Shown: positions 41,975 to 50,253 of the stretch, piece by piece
How the letters are laid out: every line of letters starts with the position of its first letter
Numbering within the stretch: position 1 is the first letter of the stretch
NCBI RefSeq assembly: GCF_029937575.1
Contig: NZ_JAPYPS010000004.1
Location: 80,634-137,284 of the forward strand
Direction of reading: 5' to 3'
DNA length: 56,651 nt
Source of the DNA: Nocardioides sp.
Lineage (GTDB): Bacteria > Actinomycetota > Actinomycetes > Propionibacteriales > Nocardioidaceae
Made by a program: the position numbers and the translations under genes
Notes under the pieces: generated by a model
What the model was told of the DNA's origin: nothing
Seen by the model: only the letters and a program-made list of their open reading frames with translations
The model's database searches: none

Positions 41975-42214
41975 ATGGTGACACCCATCGGCATCCCGGA
42001 CGACTGGGATGACGACAACCTGATCCTGTTCGAGGAGTTCTGCGAGCTCATCCGTACGCCGCAGCGCACTGTCCGCGACTGGCGTCGACGCGGCGTCGGC
42101 CCACGCTGGACCCGCTTCCAAGGCGTCGGCCGGCTCTACATCACCGTCGCCGAGGCCCGACGCCTCCTCGCCTCGGCCACCATCACGCGGGCGGAGGTGC
42201 GTTCCGATGGCTGA
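41975..42214 (+). CDS. small helix-turn-helix protein
   Basis: 79 aa. The central segment LIRTPQRTVRDWRRRGVGPRWTRFQ has the shape of a MerR-like or excisionase HTH with a wing (GVGRLYITVAEARRLL). The acidic N-terminus reads IPDDWDDDNLILFEEF. GAGAGG about eight bases before ATG 41975 supports the start; nearby GTGs are alternatives. It overlaps the next HTH gene by 8 bp. Likely a regulator or recombination directionality factor. Confidence 0.7.
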   Translation: MVTPIGIPDDWDDDNLILFEEFCELIRTPQRTVRDWRRRGVGPRWTRFQGVGRLYITVAEARRLLASATITRAEVRSDG

Positions 42215-42404
42215 GCGACGCTCTATCCCGGTCTACCTCAGCCTCGAGGAGGCAGCCGAGGCCATGTCGGTCTCGGTCAAGACGATCCGGCGCTGGATCG
42301 CCGCCGGCACCCTCCCGGCATACCGCTGCGGCAAGCGGGCCATCCGCATCAAGGTCGAGGACCTAGAGGCTGCGCCCCGACAGATCCCGTCTGCTCGGTG
42401 GTGA
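42207..42404 (+). CDS. excisionase-family DNA-binding protein
   Basis: 65 aa of the HTH_17/excisionase family: YLSLEEAAEAMSVSVKTIRR, WIAAGTLPAYRCGKRAIRIK and VEDLEA. Such proteins bend attachment-site DNA to favour excision or control the island. GGAGG lies 10 bases before ATG 42207. It pairs with the upstream HTH gene and lies about 3.5 kb from the integrase. Confidence 0.82.
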   Translation: MAERRSIPVYLSLEEAAEAMSVSVKTIRRWIAAGTLPAYRCGKRAIRIKVEDLEAAPRQIPSARW

Positions 42405-42408
42405 CTTT

Positions 42409-42433
42409 GTTGTGGCTCGGTGGGGGCCACAAC
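42409..42433. terminator. hairpin after the excisionase gene
   Basis: GTTGTGGC (42409-42416) and GCCACAAC (42426-42433) form a perfect 8-bp stem with a 9-nt loop, 5 bp past the excisionase stop. No T-tract. The rest of the gap up to 42611 shows nothing else I can name. Confidence 0.5.
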
Positions 42434-42611
42434 GCAGTGTGCCGCGCAGCGGCTTGGCCCAGTTCGGTTGACGTCCTTCGCACTGCGCGTGATGGCCCGG
42501 GCACGGACAGCCTCAGATGCGCGGACCGTGCCCTGTCGTCAGGGGAACTCGGTAGCCCACTCGCGAGTGTCTTCGAGCGCCCACGCGACGCGCGTCGTTT
42601 AGCGTCTCCGT

Positions 42612-45335
42612 ATGAATGACGTTGCAGCGGGGCCGCCGGATGGACTCGTTCGCGCTCATGAAGAGCGGATCAACGCTTTGGCCGAAGGACTCCTGCGTCC
42701 TTACCTGGATGCGTTGAGCACGCGTCCGGCGTCGAAGCAAGCGAAGGAGTTCAACGACCCGATCTGGGGGACTTTGTACCTGCACGCGGAGGAGGTTGTC
42801 GTTCTCGACAGTCCCGTCCTGCAACGTCTTCGTCGCATCCGGCAGTTGGGAGTGGGGCACTACGTGTATCCAGCGGCCACGCACACGCGTCTAGAGCACA
42901 GCTTGGGTGTGGTGCATCAGGTCCAGCGGATGGCATCGAGTATCAACGACCGCGGCGCGATTAGTGGGGAGAGCGGCCAGACGACCACGGGGGACGTGAT
43001 CGACGAGGATCTGCTGCGCGTCCTCCGCATGGCCGCGCTGTGCCACGACGTCGGGCACGGGTTCATGTCGCACGTCAGCGAATACGCACTGGACGCAAAC
43101 CGCGATTGCGAGGATCTGCGGCTGCAATTTCAGCAGTCCATCCAACGGCCGCAGAAGAGCCAACTCTCCGAGATGACCGCTCACTTCCTGGTCCAGAGCC
43201 CAGCGTTCGCGGAATTGATCGAGGCGGCCTATTCCACAACTCCAAACCGCCCACCGGCTCGTATGACAGAGCGCATGGGGCAGCTCATCCTCGGCCGGCC
43301 GATTGACGACAAAGTCCTACTTCTTCACGAGTTCATCAGCGGCCCATTCGACGCCGACAAGTTGGACTATCTGGCGCGCGACGCAATGATGTGCGGCGTT
43401 CCAAATATTACGGATATCCCTCGCTTGGTGCAGAAGCTACGCGCCACCGAACGTAGTAAGGAGCAGCTTCCCGAGGGGCTGCGGCGAGCGGTGAAGGTTG
43501 ATCGCGCCGCATACGTCGTGACGGGGGTGGCAGCTTCCGGCGGTCGGACGTTGGATGAGATTGCGCTGGCACGGACACTGTTGTTCGACAAGGTCTACCG
43601 GCACCAGAAGGTACGTGCGGTGGAGGCGATGGTGACGCAGATCGTCACTCTCTTGGCCAAGCACGGGGCCGGTCACCCCTCCGACATCCCCTTCCGGCTT
43701 TCCGACGACCAGCTTCTGGAGCTGAACGACGATGCCCTCGAGCAGGCACTCGGACGTGAGCTCATCGATGACGATGCAACGTGGGTGCCGGTCGTTCAAG
43801 ACCTATCGCGTTGCCTCCGTGAACGCGACCTCTTTGTACGCGGCTTCGCGTTTGCATCGGTGATGACCGGCGACGACTATCGCGATGATCCGGCTCAGAA
43901 GGATGCGCTTAGAGCTTTCCTGGATGCGTGCAGTATCCCCGCGGACGCAGCAGCGTTCATGGGCGAGGTCATCGATCTGCTCGTCGGCATCGCGGACACG
44001 CTCGACGAGCCGCTGCCGGTCGATGCTTCGCAGCTTGGTCACTATGTGTGCCTGTCGCGGCCGAAGCCCGCGCCCCGGCTTGACGGGTCGGATACGGGCA
44101 GGGCGCACCTGATCGAAGCGGATGGGAACGCAACGCAGGCCTCAGTCGACGCCGCAGAGACAAGCCCGTGGGCCGACGCGTACATCGCGACCCGGGACCT
44201 GGGTCACATCTTCTGCCCGCGGCAGCTTGGCCACCTTGTCTACGTCGCAGCCGAGAACGCGGTATTCAACCGGTTCGGGCTTCGGCTCCCGACTTCGATG
44301 CAGCATTACGCGAAACAGGTGCCGTCCGAGGTGGACACAGTGCGTCGCAGGCTGCAAGAGGCTGGCTGGTACGACGGCCGTCCGTTGGAGCTGCGTCCTA
44401 TCCCCGATGCGTTGCGTGCAGGTGACGTCGAGGACCGGCTCCAGAAGGTTGTCGACGCGCTGACCAACTATCAGGGGCCGGCGCGAGCCGATGACGCTGG
44501 GTCGAAAGCCGGCGGGGCCGGCAGCGTGGGTCGGGCCCAGGTACTTTCCTATGTACGGCAGTTCGCTGAGGGTGGGGACGACGTGGTGAACGCGGCCCTC
44601 GATGTCTTGGCACAACTTCGGGTTATCGACCGGGACGCCGTCGTGTCGTCTTTGCGGGCATTCCTCGACTCGAACGAGAACTTTCGCGGTGCTTCGATCG
44701 CCCCGTTCGGGTCCCCGAGAGACTCCAGTGCAGTCCTGACGTACTTCGTGGGGGACCTCGCCGAGGAGTACGACCTCAACATACGGTCTTTGGACCAAGC
44801 GCTGATCTACCCAGCGCCGATTGTTCTGGTTGACGACTTCATCGGCACGGGTCGGCAAGCTGTCGACATCCTCCAGGTCTACCTGGGCGTGGAACGCGAC
44901 GATCCGCTAGACGAGGAGCGGGAGACGCTCCCTGACTCCGGACGAGACCTGTTGAAGACGCGACCGGTGGCGTTCGTATTCGCCACAGGGACAGAGAAGG
45001 GCCGGAAGAAGCTAGAGATGAGGGCAGTCGAGCTCGGGATCGATGCGACCGCGTACGTCCATACAACTGAGGTCCCGACTCTGGATAGTGTGCTGAACGG
45101 CCACCCGGGTCGTGAAGCGTTCATCGAGTTCGCGCGCGCGAAGGGATACGAGACGACGGCGATGCTCAACGGCAAAGAGCGCAAGGACGAGTGGCGCATC
45201 GAGCGGTCGCTGGGGTACGGCAACCGCGGCCTCTTGCTGACGAGTGCGTTCAACACCCCTACCGCTGCGACAACCATCTTGTGGGCTGATGGCGCGGGCT
45301 GGGTGCCGCTGACGCCCAGGCGGACGAAGCGATGA
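42612..45335 (+). CDS. HD phosphohydrolase fused to phosphoribosyltransferase-like domain
   Basis: 907 aa. The N-terminal half is a dGTPase/SAMHD1-like HD domain: HTRLEHSLGV (H91, H96), AALCHDVGHG (H145, D146, H149) and FDADKLDYLARDAMMCGV for the last metal aspartate. The middle is unassigned. The C-terminal part has a type I phosphoribosyltransferase signature, PIVLVDDFIGTGRQAV (D741, D742, near 736-751), preceded by a segment around SFLAFLDS-like helices and followed by a beta-rich end. HD dNTPases and PRTase-like domains both occur in prokaryotic conflict systems. Contains more A/T-rich codons than chromosomal neighbours. Confidence 0.82.
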   Translation: MNDVAAGPPDGLVRAHEERINALAEGLLRPYLDALSTRPASKQAKEFNDPIWGTLYLHAEEVVVLDSPVLQRLRRIRQLGVGHYVYPAATHTRLEHSLGVVHQVQRMASSINDRGAISGESGQTTTGDVIDEDLLRVLRMAALCHDVGHGFMSHVSEYALDANRDCEDLRLQFQQSIQRPQKSQLSEMTAHFLVQSPAFAELIEAAYSTTPNRPPARMTERMGQLILGRPIDDKVLLLHEFISGPFDADKLDYLARDAMMCGVPNITDIPRLVQKLRATERSKEQLPEGLRRAVKVDRAAYVVTGVAASGGRTLDEIALARTLLFDKVYRHQKVRAVEAMVTQIVTLLAKHGAGHPSDIPFRLSDDQLLELNDDALEQALGRELIDDDATWVPVVQDLSRCLRERDLFVRGFAFASVMTGDDYRDDPAQKDALRAFLDACSIPADAAAFMGEVIDLLVGIADTLDEPLPVDASQLGHYVCLSRPKPAPRLDGSDTGRAHLIEADGNATQASVDAAETSPWADAYIATRDLGHIFCPRQLGHLVYVAAENAVFNRFGLRLPTSMQHYAKQVPSEVDTVRRRLQEAGWYDGRPLELRPIPDALRAGDVEDRLQKVVDALTNYQGPARADDAGSKAGGAGSVGRAQVLSYVRQFAEGGDDVVNAALDVLAQLRVIDRDAVVSSLRAFLDSNENFRGASIAPFGSPRDSSAVLTYFVGDLAEEYDLNIRSLDQALIYPAPIVLVDDFIGTGRQAVDILQVYLGVERDDPLDEERETLPDSGRDLLKTRPVAFVFATGTEKGRKKLEMRAVELGIDATAYVHTTEVPTLDSVLNGHPGREAFIEFARAKGYETTAMLNGKERKDEWRIERSLGYGNRGLLLTSAFNTPTAATTILWADGAGWVPLTPRRTKR

Positions 45336-45482
45336 AATCTAGCGTGGCGGGGGGCTCTGGTGGTGTGATGGGTCGTACAGTCTGGCGTGGGAACCCACAA
45401 CGCTCGCCTAAGGTTGCAACTGGAGGCGGGATGTATCAAATCCTGTGCAGACTGTCGGAGCTAGGAGGCAGGATGATCACTC

Positions 45483-45893
45483 ATGAGCACTGATATTACG
45501 GTAGACGACTTCATGACCGGGGTGATCGCGGCTTGCAAGGCCAAGGGCTACCAGTCGATTTCGATGCGCGATGAGCGCTTCTACCGCGGCATGAAGGCCA
45601 GCTTCGACGAGTTGCAGCGTGGAGCAACCGAGCACGACCTCGACGTTCGCTTCTGGGTGTTCCTCGACCAGTTCCACCACGACAGCCCGGTCATCAGCGA
45701 GGCCGTTCGTGGTGCGGTCGTCCGCAACCTCGTGAGTTTGGACAACCCAGAGTTTGTGAACATGAGAATCAAGGTCGACGTCCCAACCGCGGCGTCCATG
45801 CTGGACCGACTTCCCGGAGGCGCCGACTTCTATCTTCACTTGGCGGACGTCTTCCTGTCGTCAGCATCAGCTCCAGTCGGTGCTGACGCCTAA
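45483..45893 (+). CDS. hypothetical island protein
   Basis: 136 aa, not recognised. Mixed alpha/beta composition without signal peptide or membrane helix: an N-terminal helix (VDDFMTGVIAACKAKGYQSI), a charged middle (YRGMKASFDELQRGATEHD) and FWVFLDQFHHDSPVISEAV. The good AGGAGG at 45463-45468 is 14 bases from this ATG but only four from an out-of-frame ATG at 45473 that encodes a six-codon peptide ending inside this gene, so translation may be coupled. Lies between the HD/PRTase gene and the convergent integrase. Confidence 0.6.
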   Translation: MSTDITVDDFMTGVIAACKAKGYQSISMRDERFYRGMKASFDELQRGATEHDLDVRFWVFLDQFHHDSPVISEAVRGAVVRNLVSLDNPEFVNMRIKVDVPTAASMLDRLPGGADFYLHLADVFLSSASAPVGADA

Positions 45894-45944
45894 CAACGGG
45901 CATCATGAGTCCGTCCCGGTTTAAGGTGACTCCCTGATCGAGGC

Positions 45945-47117
45945 CTAAGTGCGGCCTTGCCAGGCCTCATACGTTGCGCCGATCTTCTCCGCAAGCGACC
46001 TGTCGCGATCGAGTGTGGCGTGTTGATAGATCGCCATCGCGGCCTGAGAGGCGTGGCCGGCACGCGCCTGTAGCTCGGCTGCGGTCGCGCCGTGCTGACC
46101 TGCGAGCGTCAGTGCGGTGTGGCGCAGGTGGTGGATCGTCAGGTCCGGGCGATCGGCGGCCTCGCGCGCAGGCCGGTAGCGGTCCATCAGATATCGCACG
46201 CTCATGTGGTCGGTCCGGTCGCCGGCGAAGAGCAGTCCAGCCGGGCCGGGAGCGGTGTGCTCGAGCAGGTGCTTCTGCAGCATCGGAAGGAATGGCGGCG
46301 GGACGTGCACGGTACGGACTCCGCTGGCCGTCTTCGGCGGGCTGATGACGCGGCCGCAGTTGGGACAGGCGTCCTTCGTTCCGGGGATCACGTCCTTGTC
46401 GACCTTGCGGGTGACGCCGATCCGACCGGTGACGCCGTCGATGTCGGAGCGGCGCAGCTCGAGCAACTCGCCTTCGCGGAGGCCAACGAACGCGGCCAGC
46501 ACGATGAGCAGTCGCAACCGCTCGGGCATCGCGTCGATGATGACCGCGAGCTCGTCGAGTGTCGCCGGGACGGCGACCCTCTTCACGCGAGCTGATCCGG
46601 CGCCGCGGATGTTGGGTGGTGCTCGGAGGATCAGTTCCTCCTCCTCGGCCGCTTGGAGGATCGATCGCACGAGTCTGTACGCCGCAGCGTTGCTCGACTG
46701 GGTGGCTGGATCCAGCGAGGCGCGCCACTGCTTGATCTCCGACAGGGTGACCTCGGTCAATGGCATCTCGCCGAAGTAGGGAAGGATCCGCGATCGCAGC
46801 AGCTGCCGGTAGTTCCGTTGTGTGGTCGGTCGCAGGCCGCGCTCCAGCAAGAAGCGCTCGGCGAAGGAGCCGACCGTGTTCCAGGCCGCGGCAGACTGCC
46901 GCCTGGACTCCGCCACCTGGCGCGCCCTGGGCGGCGTCCACTCCTCCCGGTCCACCAACGACCGCTCGGCAGCGAGCCAAGCCTCAGCGTCCATCTTGGT
47001 GGCGAGGGTGCGCGAGTAGCGGGTGCCGTCGGGCATGGCATAGCGCGCTCGGTGGCTCACCTTCCCGGTCGCGCTGACCCGCCGCTCGACCTCGCCGAAG
47101 CCCCGTCGCCTGGCCAT
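45945..47117 (-). CDS. tyrosine site-specific integrase
   Basis: 390-aa phage-type tyrosine recombinase that inserts and excises the island. An N-terminal arm-binding part (about 1-70), a SAM-like core-binding domain (about 80-165) and a catalytic domain with R214 (GLREGELLEL), H329 and R332 (IHHLRHT), H355 (GHAS) and nucleophile Y364. An unusual insertion near 251-254 (CPNC) may bind zinc as part of a small knuckle. ATG 47117. Its 5' end faces the right att site 166 bp away, the usual arrangement. Confidence 0.95.
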   Translation of the reverse strand: MARRRGFGEVERRVSATGKVSHRARYAMPDGTRYSRTLATKMDAEAWLAAERSLVDREEWTPPRARQVAESRRQSAAAWNTVGSFAERFLLERGLRPTTQRNYRQLLRSRILPYFGEMPLTEVTLSEIKQWRASLDPATQSSNAAAYRLVRSILQAAEEEELILRAPPNIRGAGSARVKRVAVPATLDELAVIIDAMPERLRLLIVLAAFVGLREGELLELRRSDIDGVTGRIGVTRKVDKDVIPGTKDACPNCGRVISPPKTASGVRTVHVPPPFLPMLQKHLLEHTAPGPAGLLFAGDRTDHMSVRYLMDRYRPAREAADRPDLTIHHLRHTALTLAGQHGATAAELQARAGHASQAAMAIYQHATLDRDRSLAEKIGATYEAWQGRT

Positions 47118-47176
47118 CCAAGAGTCGCCCTTCGATCCCGAGTCCTAACCCCCTGCCTGGTTGGCAGCAGGAGTCC

Positions 47177-47198
47177 CTGTGGGGGACTGGTGGGGGAA
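47177..47198 (+). repeat. right arm-type repeat (22 bp)
   Basis: Identical, same-orientation partner of 31322-31343, lying 84 bp inside attR and 60 bp from the integrase start. In the excised circle the two copies would flank the attP core. Confidence 0.75.
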
Positions 47199-47282
47199 AG
47201 AATGTCCCAAATAGGGGAATCTTGTCCACTGATGTCCAACATCTCCCCAGGTCAGAGGTATTCTGCGCCTGTTCGAGGTAGA

Positions 47283-47325
47283 TTTGCAAGCAGGGGGTTA
47301 GGGGTTCGAGTCCCCTAGGCTCCAC
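47283..47325 (+). repeat. attR direct repeat (43 bp)
   Basis: Exact copy of the 3' half of tRNA-Ala (31210-31252) without the 5' half, so it is not a tRNA gene. It marks the right boundary of the island. Confidence 0.95.
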
Positions 47326-47388
47326 GAGCAAACACCGCACCTCAGGCCGGCGCTGGAGGCCGACGCCTTCCGGATTCTCTCGGCCGAG

Positions 47389-47655
47389 GTGGAGGTCCTC
47401 GAGGACGAGGACGAGGACGATCGCGGGGAGCTGCGCTGGACGGTGACGGTCCAGCTGCGCGAGGTCGATGCACTCCGACGCCTGGCGATCGACTCGTGTC
47501 CCCAGCACACGGAGTCGATCAACGACAACTTGGCCGCAGCATGGCAGCGAGCTGTCGACCCCTTCGCGCCGATCCGGGAGGTTCCGGGGATCGACTGGCA
47601 ATCCGGCACCGTCGAGGGAGCGCACGTCCCTGCGCGCGCGTCACGACAGTCCTGA
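47389..47655 (+). pseudogene. hypothetical ORF at the island junction, possibly 5'-truncated
   Basis: 88 aa from the GTG at 47389. The frame stays open back to about 47302, inside attR, with no better start. The sequence has ordinary coding bias: an acidic run (EVLEDEDEDDRGELRW), TVTVQLREVDALRRLAI, and a C-terminal Trp/Pro segment. Either a small chromosomal gene beginning here or the remainder of a gene that lost its 5' end when an element entered tRNA-Ala. Not recognised as a family. Confidence 0.4.
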
Positions 47656-47699
47656 CTGCCGAAGCGCAGCGCCCCGTCAGCGGTGATTGACTGTGCGTC

Positions 47700-49166
47700 A
47701 TGACCGGACAGTTCGACCCCCCCGATCTGCAGATGCTTGCCAAGCAGTTGATGGCCGGGGCCGGCCCGGCGGAGACCAAGGCCCTCCTCGATGCGCTGAT
47801 GAGCGGCCAGGTGACCAGCATCTTCGAGCGCCTGAACGCCAGGGCCGAGCCGACCCTGCGCCCGGTGCCTGAGGAGGTCCGCGGCTTCCGGGTGCGCCTG
47901 GACCTGCGCGGAGCGAAGCCCCCGGTCTGGCGGCGACTCGAACTGCCCGGTGACCTGCCGCTGCCGCGGCTGCACGACGTGATCCAGGCAGCGATGGGTT
48001 GGCACGACTACCATCTTCACCGGTTCCGGACCGGCCGCGACCACCGTTCGCCGTACTTCGTCACCGCCTTCGACCTCGAGGAGGGTGAGGAAGGTCTGCT
48101 CGAGGACGACGTCCGGCTCGACCAGCTCCTCGTCGATAAGGGCGACGAGCTCTGGTACGAGTACGACTTCGGTGACGGGTGGGACCACAGGCTGGTGGTG
48201 GAGAAGGTGCTCGACGCGCCACCGGAGGTGGTGCGGTGCACGGCCGGCCGAATGGCCTGTCCCCCCGAGGACTGCGGCGGTCTTGGGGGCTACGAGGAGA
48301 TCGTGACGTGGGTCCGCAGCGGGTACGACGACGACCTGCTCCCGCAAGGATTCGAGGACGCCGAGCACGGCCGGGGCTGGCTGCCGTTCGAGTGGCACCC
48401 CGATGACTTCGACATCGCCGAGACCAACCCCGCCCTGGCGGTCGTGACCGCCGAGCCGATCGCGGTGACCGGCGAGTTGGCCGAGTTGGTCGACCAGCTC
48501 GAGCGCCGGGGCGTTCGAGCGCTGCGACAGCTCCTCGCGGAGCCGGCCGCCCACGGCCCGGCGGAGGTCAGCGACGTGGAGGCCGCCCGGCTGACCGAGA
48601 CCTACCGGGTCTTCCTCGACCTGATCGGTGACGGGGTCTCGCTCACCGCCGCTGGCTACCTCAAGCCCGCGCTGGTCGAGCAGATCGCCGAGCACACCGG
48701 GATCGGCGCCTGGTGGATCGGCAAGGCGAACCGCGAGGACCTGACCTTTCCCGTCGCCGACGTCCGCGGCACGGCTCGGGCGCTCGGCCTGGTCGGCGTT
48801 CGCAAGGGTCGGCTCGCCCCGACCGCCGCCGCGCGTCGGTGCGGACAGGAGCCGCAGGCGCTGTGGCGACACATCGTCCAACGACTCCCGCTGGGCACCA
48901 AGGACGCCGAGCGCCAGTCGGGGTGGATCGCGCTCGCCGTCATCGGAGGTGAGTCGTCGCCCGAGGAGTGGCGCGGCCGGATCAGCGAGCTGCTCTACGA
49001 CCTCGGCTGGCGCAGCGGCCGCGACTCCTTCTCGCCTCCGCCGCCCAACAGCGACACCCTGACGGTGCTCAGCCTGCTGGCCGGCGCCGCTCGCGCGCGG
49101 TGGGGCGAGATCGCCAGCCACGATCCCGCCGTCGCGGCGACGGCGCGCGCGGTCATCCGCGCCTGA
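47700..49166 (+). CDS. plasmid pRiA4b ORF-3 family protein
   Basis: 488 aa. An N-terminal ~50-residue helix precedes the pRiA4b ORF-3-like domain at about 60-240: FRVRLDLRGAKPPVWRRLEL, LHDVIQAAMGWHDYHLHRF, WYEYDFGDGWDHRLVVE and CPPEDCGGLGGYEEI. The latter half (about 260-488) is helical with a winged-helix feel and unassigned. Function unknown; the family is common on plasmids and in accessory regions. ATG 47700. It is the first clear gene after the island. Confidence 0.85.
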   Translation: MTGQFDPPDLQMLAKQLMAGAGPAETKALLDALMSGQVTSIFERLNARAEPTLRPVPEEVRGFRVRLDLRGAKPPVWRRLELPGDLPLPRLHDVIQAAMGWHDYHLHRFRTGRDHRSPYFVTAFDLEEGEEGLLEDDVRLDQLLVDKGDELWYEYDFGDGWDHRLVVEKVLDAPPEVVRCTAGRMACPPEDCGGLGGYEEIVTWVRSGYDDDLLPQGFEDAEHGRGWLPFEWHPDDFDIAETNPALAVVTAEPIAVTGELAELVDQLERRGVRALRQLLAEPAAHGPAEVSDVEAARLTETYRVFLDLIGDGVSLTAAGYLKPALVEQIAEHTGIGAWWIGKANREDLTFPVADVRGTARALGLVGVRKGRLAPTAAARRCGQEPQALWRHIVQRLPLGTKDAERQSGWIALAVIGGESSPEEWRGRISELLYDLGWRSGRDSFSPPPPNSDTLTVLSLLAGAARARWGEIASHDPAVAATARAVIRA

Positions 49167-49229
49167 CAACGGTCACCCTCGCCCGTCGGATCGTCCGCCC
49201 GATCCGCAGCGGCCTGGCAGAATGGCCCG

Positions 49230-50219
49230 GTGAGATCGGGAGTCGTGGGGATGGCGCTGGCGAGCGCACTGTTGCTCGCCGCCTGCAGTGACGACCCCGA
49301 GCCGATCCCCCAGACGCCGCTCGACGAGCCCCTCGCCGCTCCCGTGTACGACGCCAGCCTGGAGCCAGCCGAGGCGGCGATGGCCCTGATCCCCGAGGCG
49401 GCCACGGTCCTGGTGGTGATGGACTTCGACGAGCTGCGCCTCCAGCTCGAGCAGAGTGGACTGACGAGCGAGTCGCAGGCCAAGGCGCGTAAGAAGTTCT
49501 GGCGCACTGCCGAGCGGGAGAGCGTGCTCTTCAGTCCGGGACTGCTGCGCTCCGAGGACAAGCGGCTGCGCAAGAAGTACGGCTTCTCCCAGGACGACGT
49601 GTCCTGGGAGGCCCGGTTCGCGCTGCCCACGAGCTCGCTGAGCACCGCAGGCGAGGGCTGGGTGCTCAAGCTGCGCGACGACCTGGACCTGGACGGCGTC
49701 CAACGCGCCGTCGAGGCGGGGGAGGGGCCGCTGGCCGGTGCCGCCGTCGACCCGAGCACCTTCCTGGTGACCCAGGGTTCGGCCGCCGACCCAGGCGCGA
49801 GCTGGGCGGCCGACCCGGAGCGGATAGCGCTGGTCGGGCCGGCGGCGAGCGCGACGTACGTCGACACCGCGTGCGTCCCCTACGACGTCGCCTTCGCCGA
49901 CGGTGACGAGGCCGACCTGGCCCCGGCCCCGGCCGGTGACCTGAGTGATCTCGACGAGCTGGGTCCCTTCTCGGTCAGCTACGGCACCGAACTCGTCACC
50001 GTGCGGCTCGGTCTGGCCCGCAACGACGTCTTCGACCGGGCACGGCTGCCCGACGTCCTGCCCCGCACGGACCCCGACTTCGCCCTCGGCTACCTCGACC
50101 CCGTCGCCGATCCCGGCGGGGGGCGGATCGGCTATCGGCTCGGCGACCCCGACGTCGCCGAGCGTCTGGCTCAGCAGCGGCGGCTGCCCTTCGCCGTGTG
50201 CGGGTCAGGATCCTCCTGA
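49230..50219 (+). CDS. putative lipoprotein
   Basis: 329 aa. A lipoprotein signal peptide is visible: MRSGVVGMALASALLLAAC with lipobox LAAC and modified cysteine C19. The mature part is Asp/Ala/Pro-rich, with no family I recognise. Two cysteines at the far ends of the folded part (ACVPYDV and AVCGSG) could form a disulfide. GTG start. A SURF1 gene follows after 34 bp on the same strand. Confidence 0.75.
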   Translation: MRSGVVGMALASALLLAACSDDPEPIPQTPLDEPLAAPVYDASLEPAEAAMALIPEAATVLVVMDFDELRLQLEQSGLTSESQAKARKKFWRTAERESVLFSPGLLRSEDKRLRKKYGFSQDDVSWEARFALPTSSLSTAGEGWVLKLRDDLDLDGVQRAVEAGEGPLAGAAVDPSTFLVTQGSAADPGASWAADPERIALVGPAASATYVDTACVPYDVAFADGDEADLAPAPAGDLSDLDELGPFSVSYGTELVTVRLGLARNDVFDRARLPDVLPRTDPDFALGYLDPVADPGGGRIGYRLGDPDVAERLAQQRRLPFAVCGSGSS

Positions 50220-50253
50220 GCTGTCGGGCCGTGACGATCCGTACTCTGGTGGG

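Larger units (their letters stand above)
31210..47325. mobile_element. integrated genomic island in tRNA-Ala
   Basis: About 16.1 kb bracketed by a 43-bp direct repeat of the tRNA-Ala 3' end. It carries a tyrosine integrase next to the right end, two small HTH/excisionase-like genes, a MobF relaxase and a cargo of preQ0 synthesis, nucleoside, glycosylase and HD-domain genes. No coupling protein, VirB4-type ATPase or replication gene is seen, so it looks like a mobilisable rather than self-transmissible element. Several cargo genes contain more A/T-rich stretches than the flanking chromosome. Confidence 0.92.

Noticed and set aside
31253..47282. Full type IV CBASS system
   Set aside because: QueC-like and OGG-like genes and a two-TM protein are present, but I found no CD-NTase cyclase motif (GS...DxD) and no TGT. 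Kept only as a related-system hypothesis.
31253..47282. Dpd-type DNA deazapurine modification island
   Set aside because: No DpdA-like transglycosylase or dpd helicase/nuclease set is visible.
31253..47282. Self-transmissible ICE
   Set aside because: Relaxase and integrase are present but no coupling protein, VirB4-type ATPase or other secretion genes.
47283..47325. Second tRNA-Ala gene
   Set aside because: Only the 3' half is present; it is the attR repeat.
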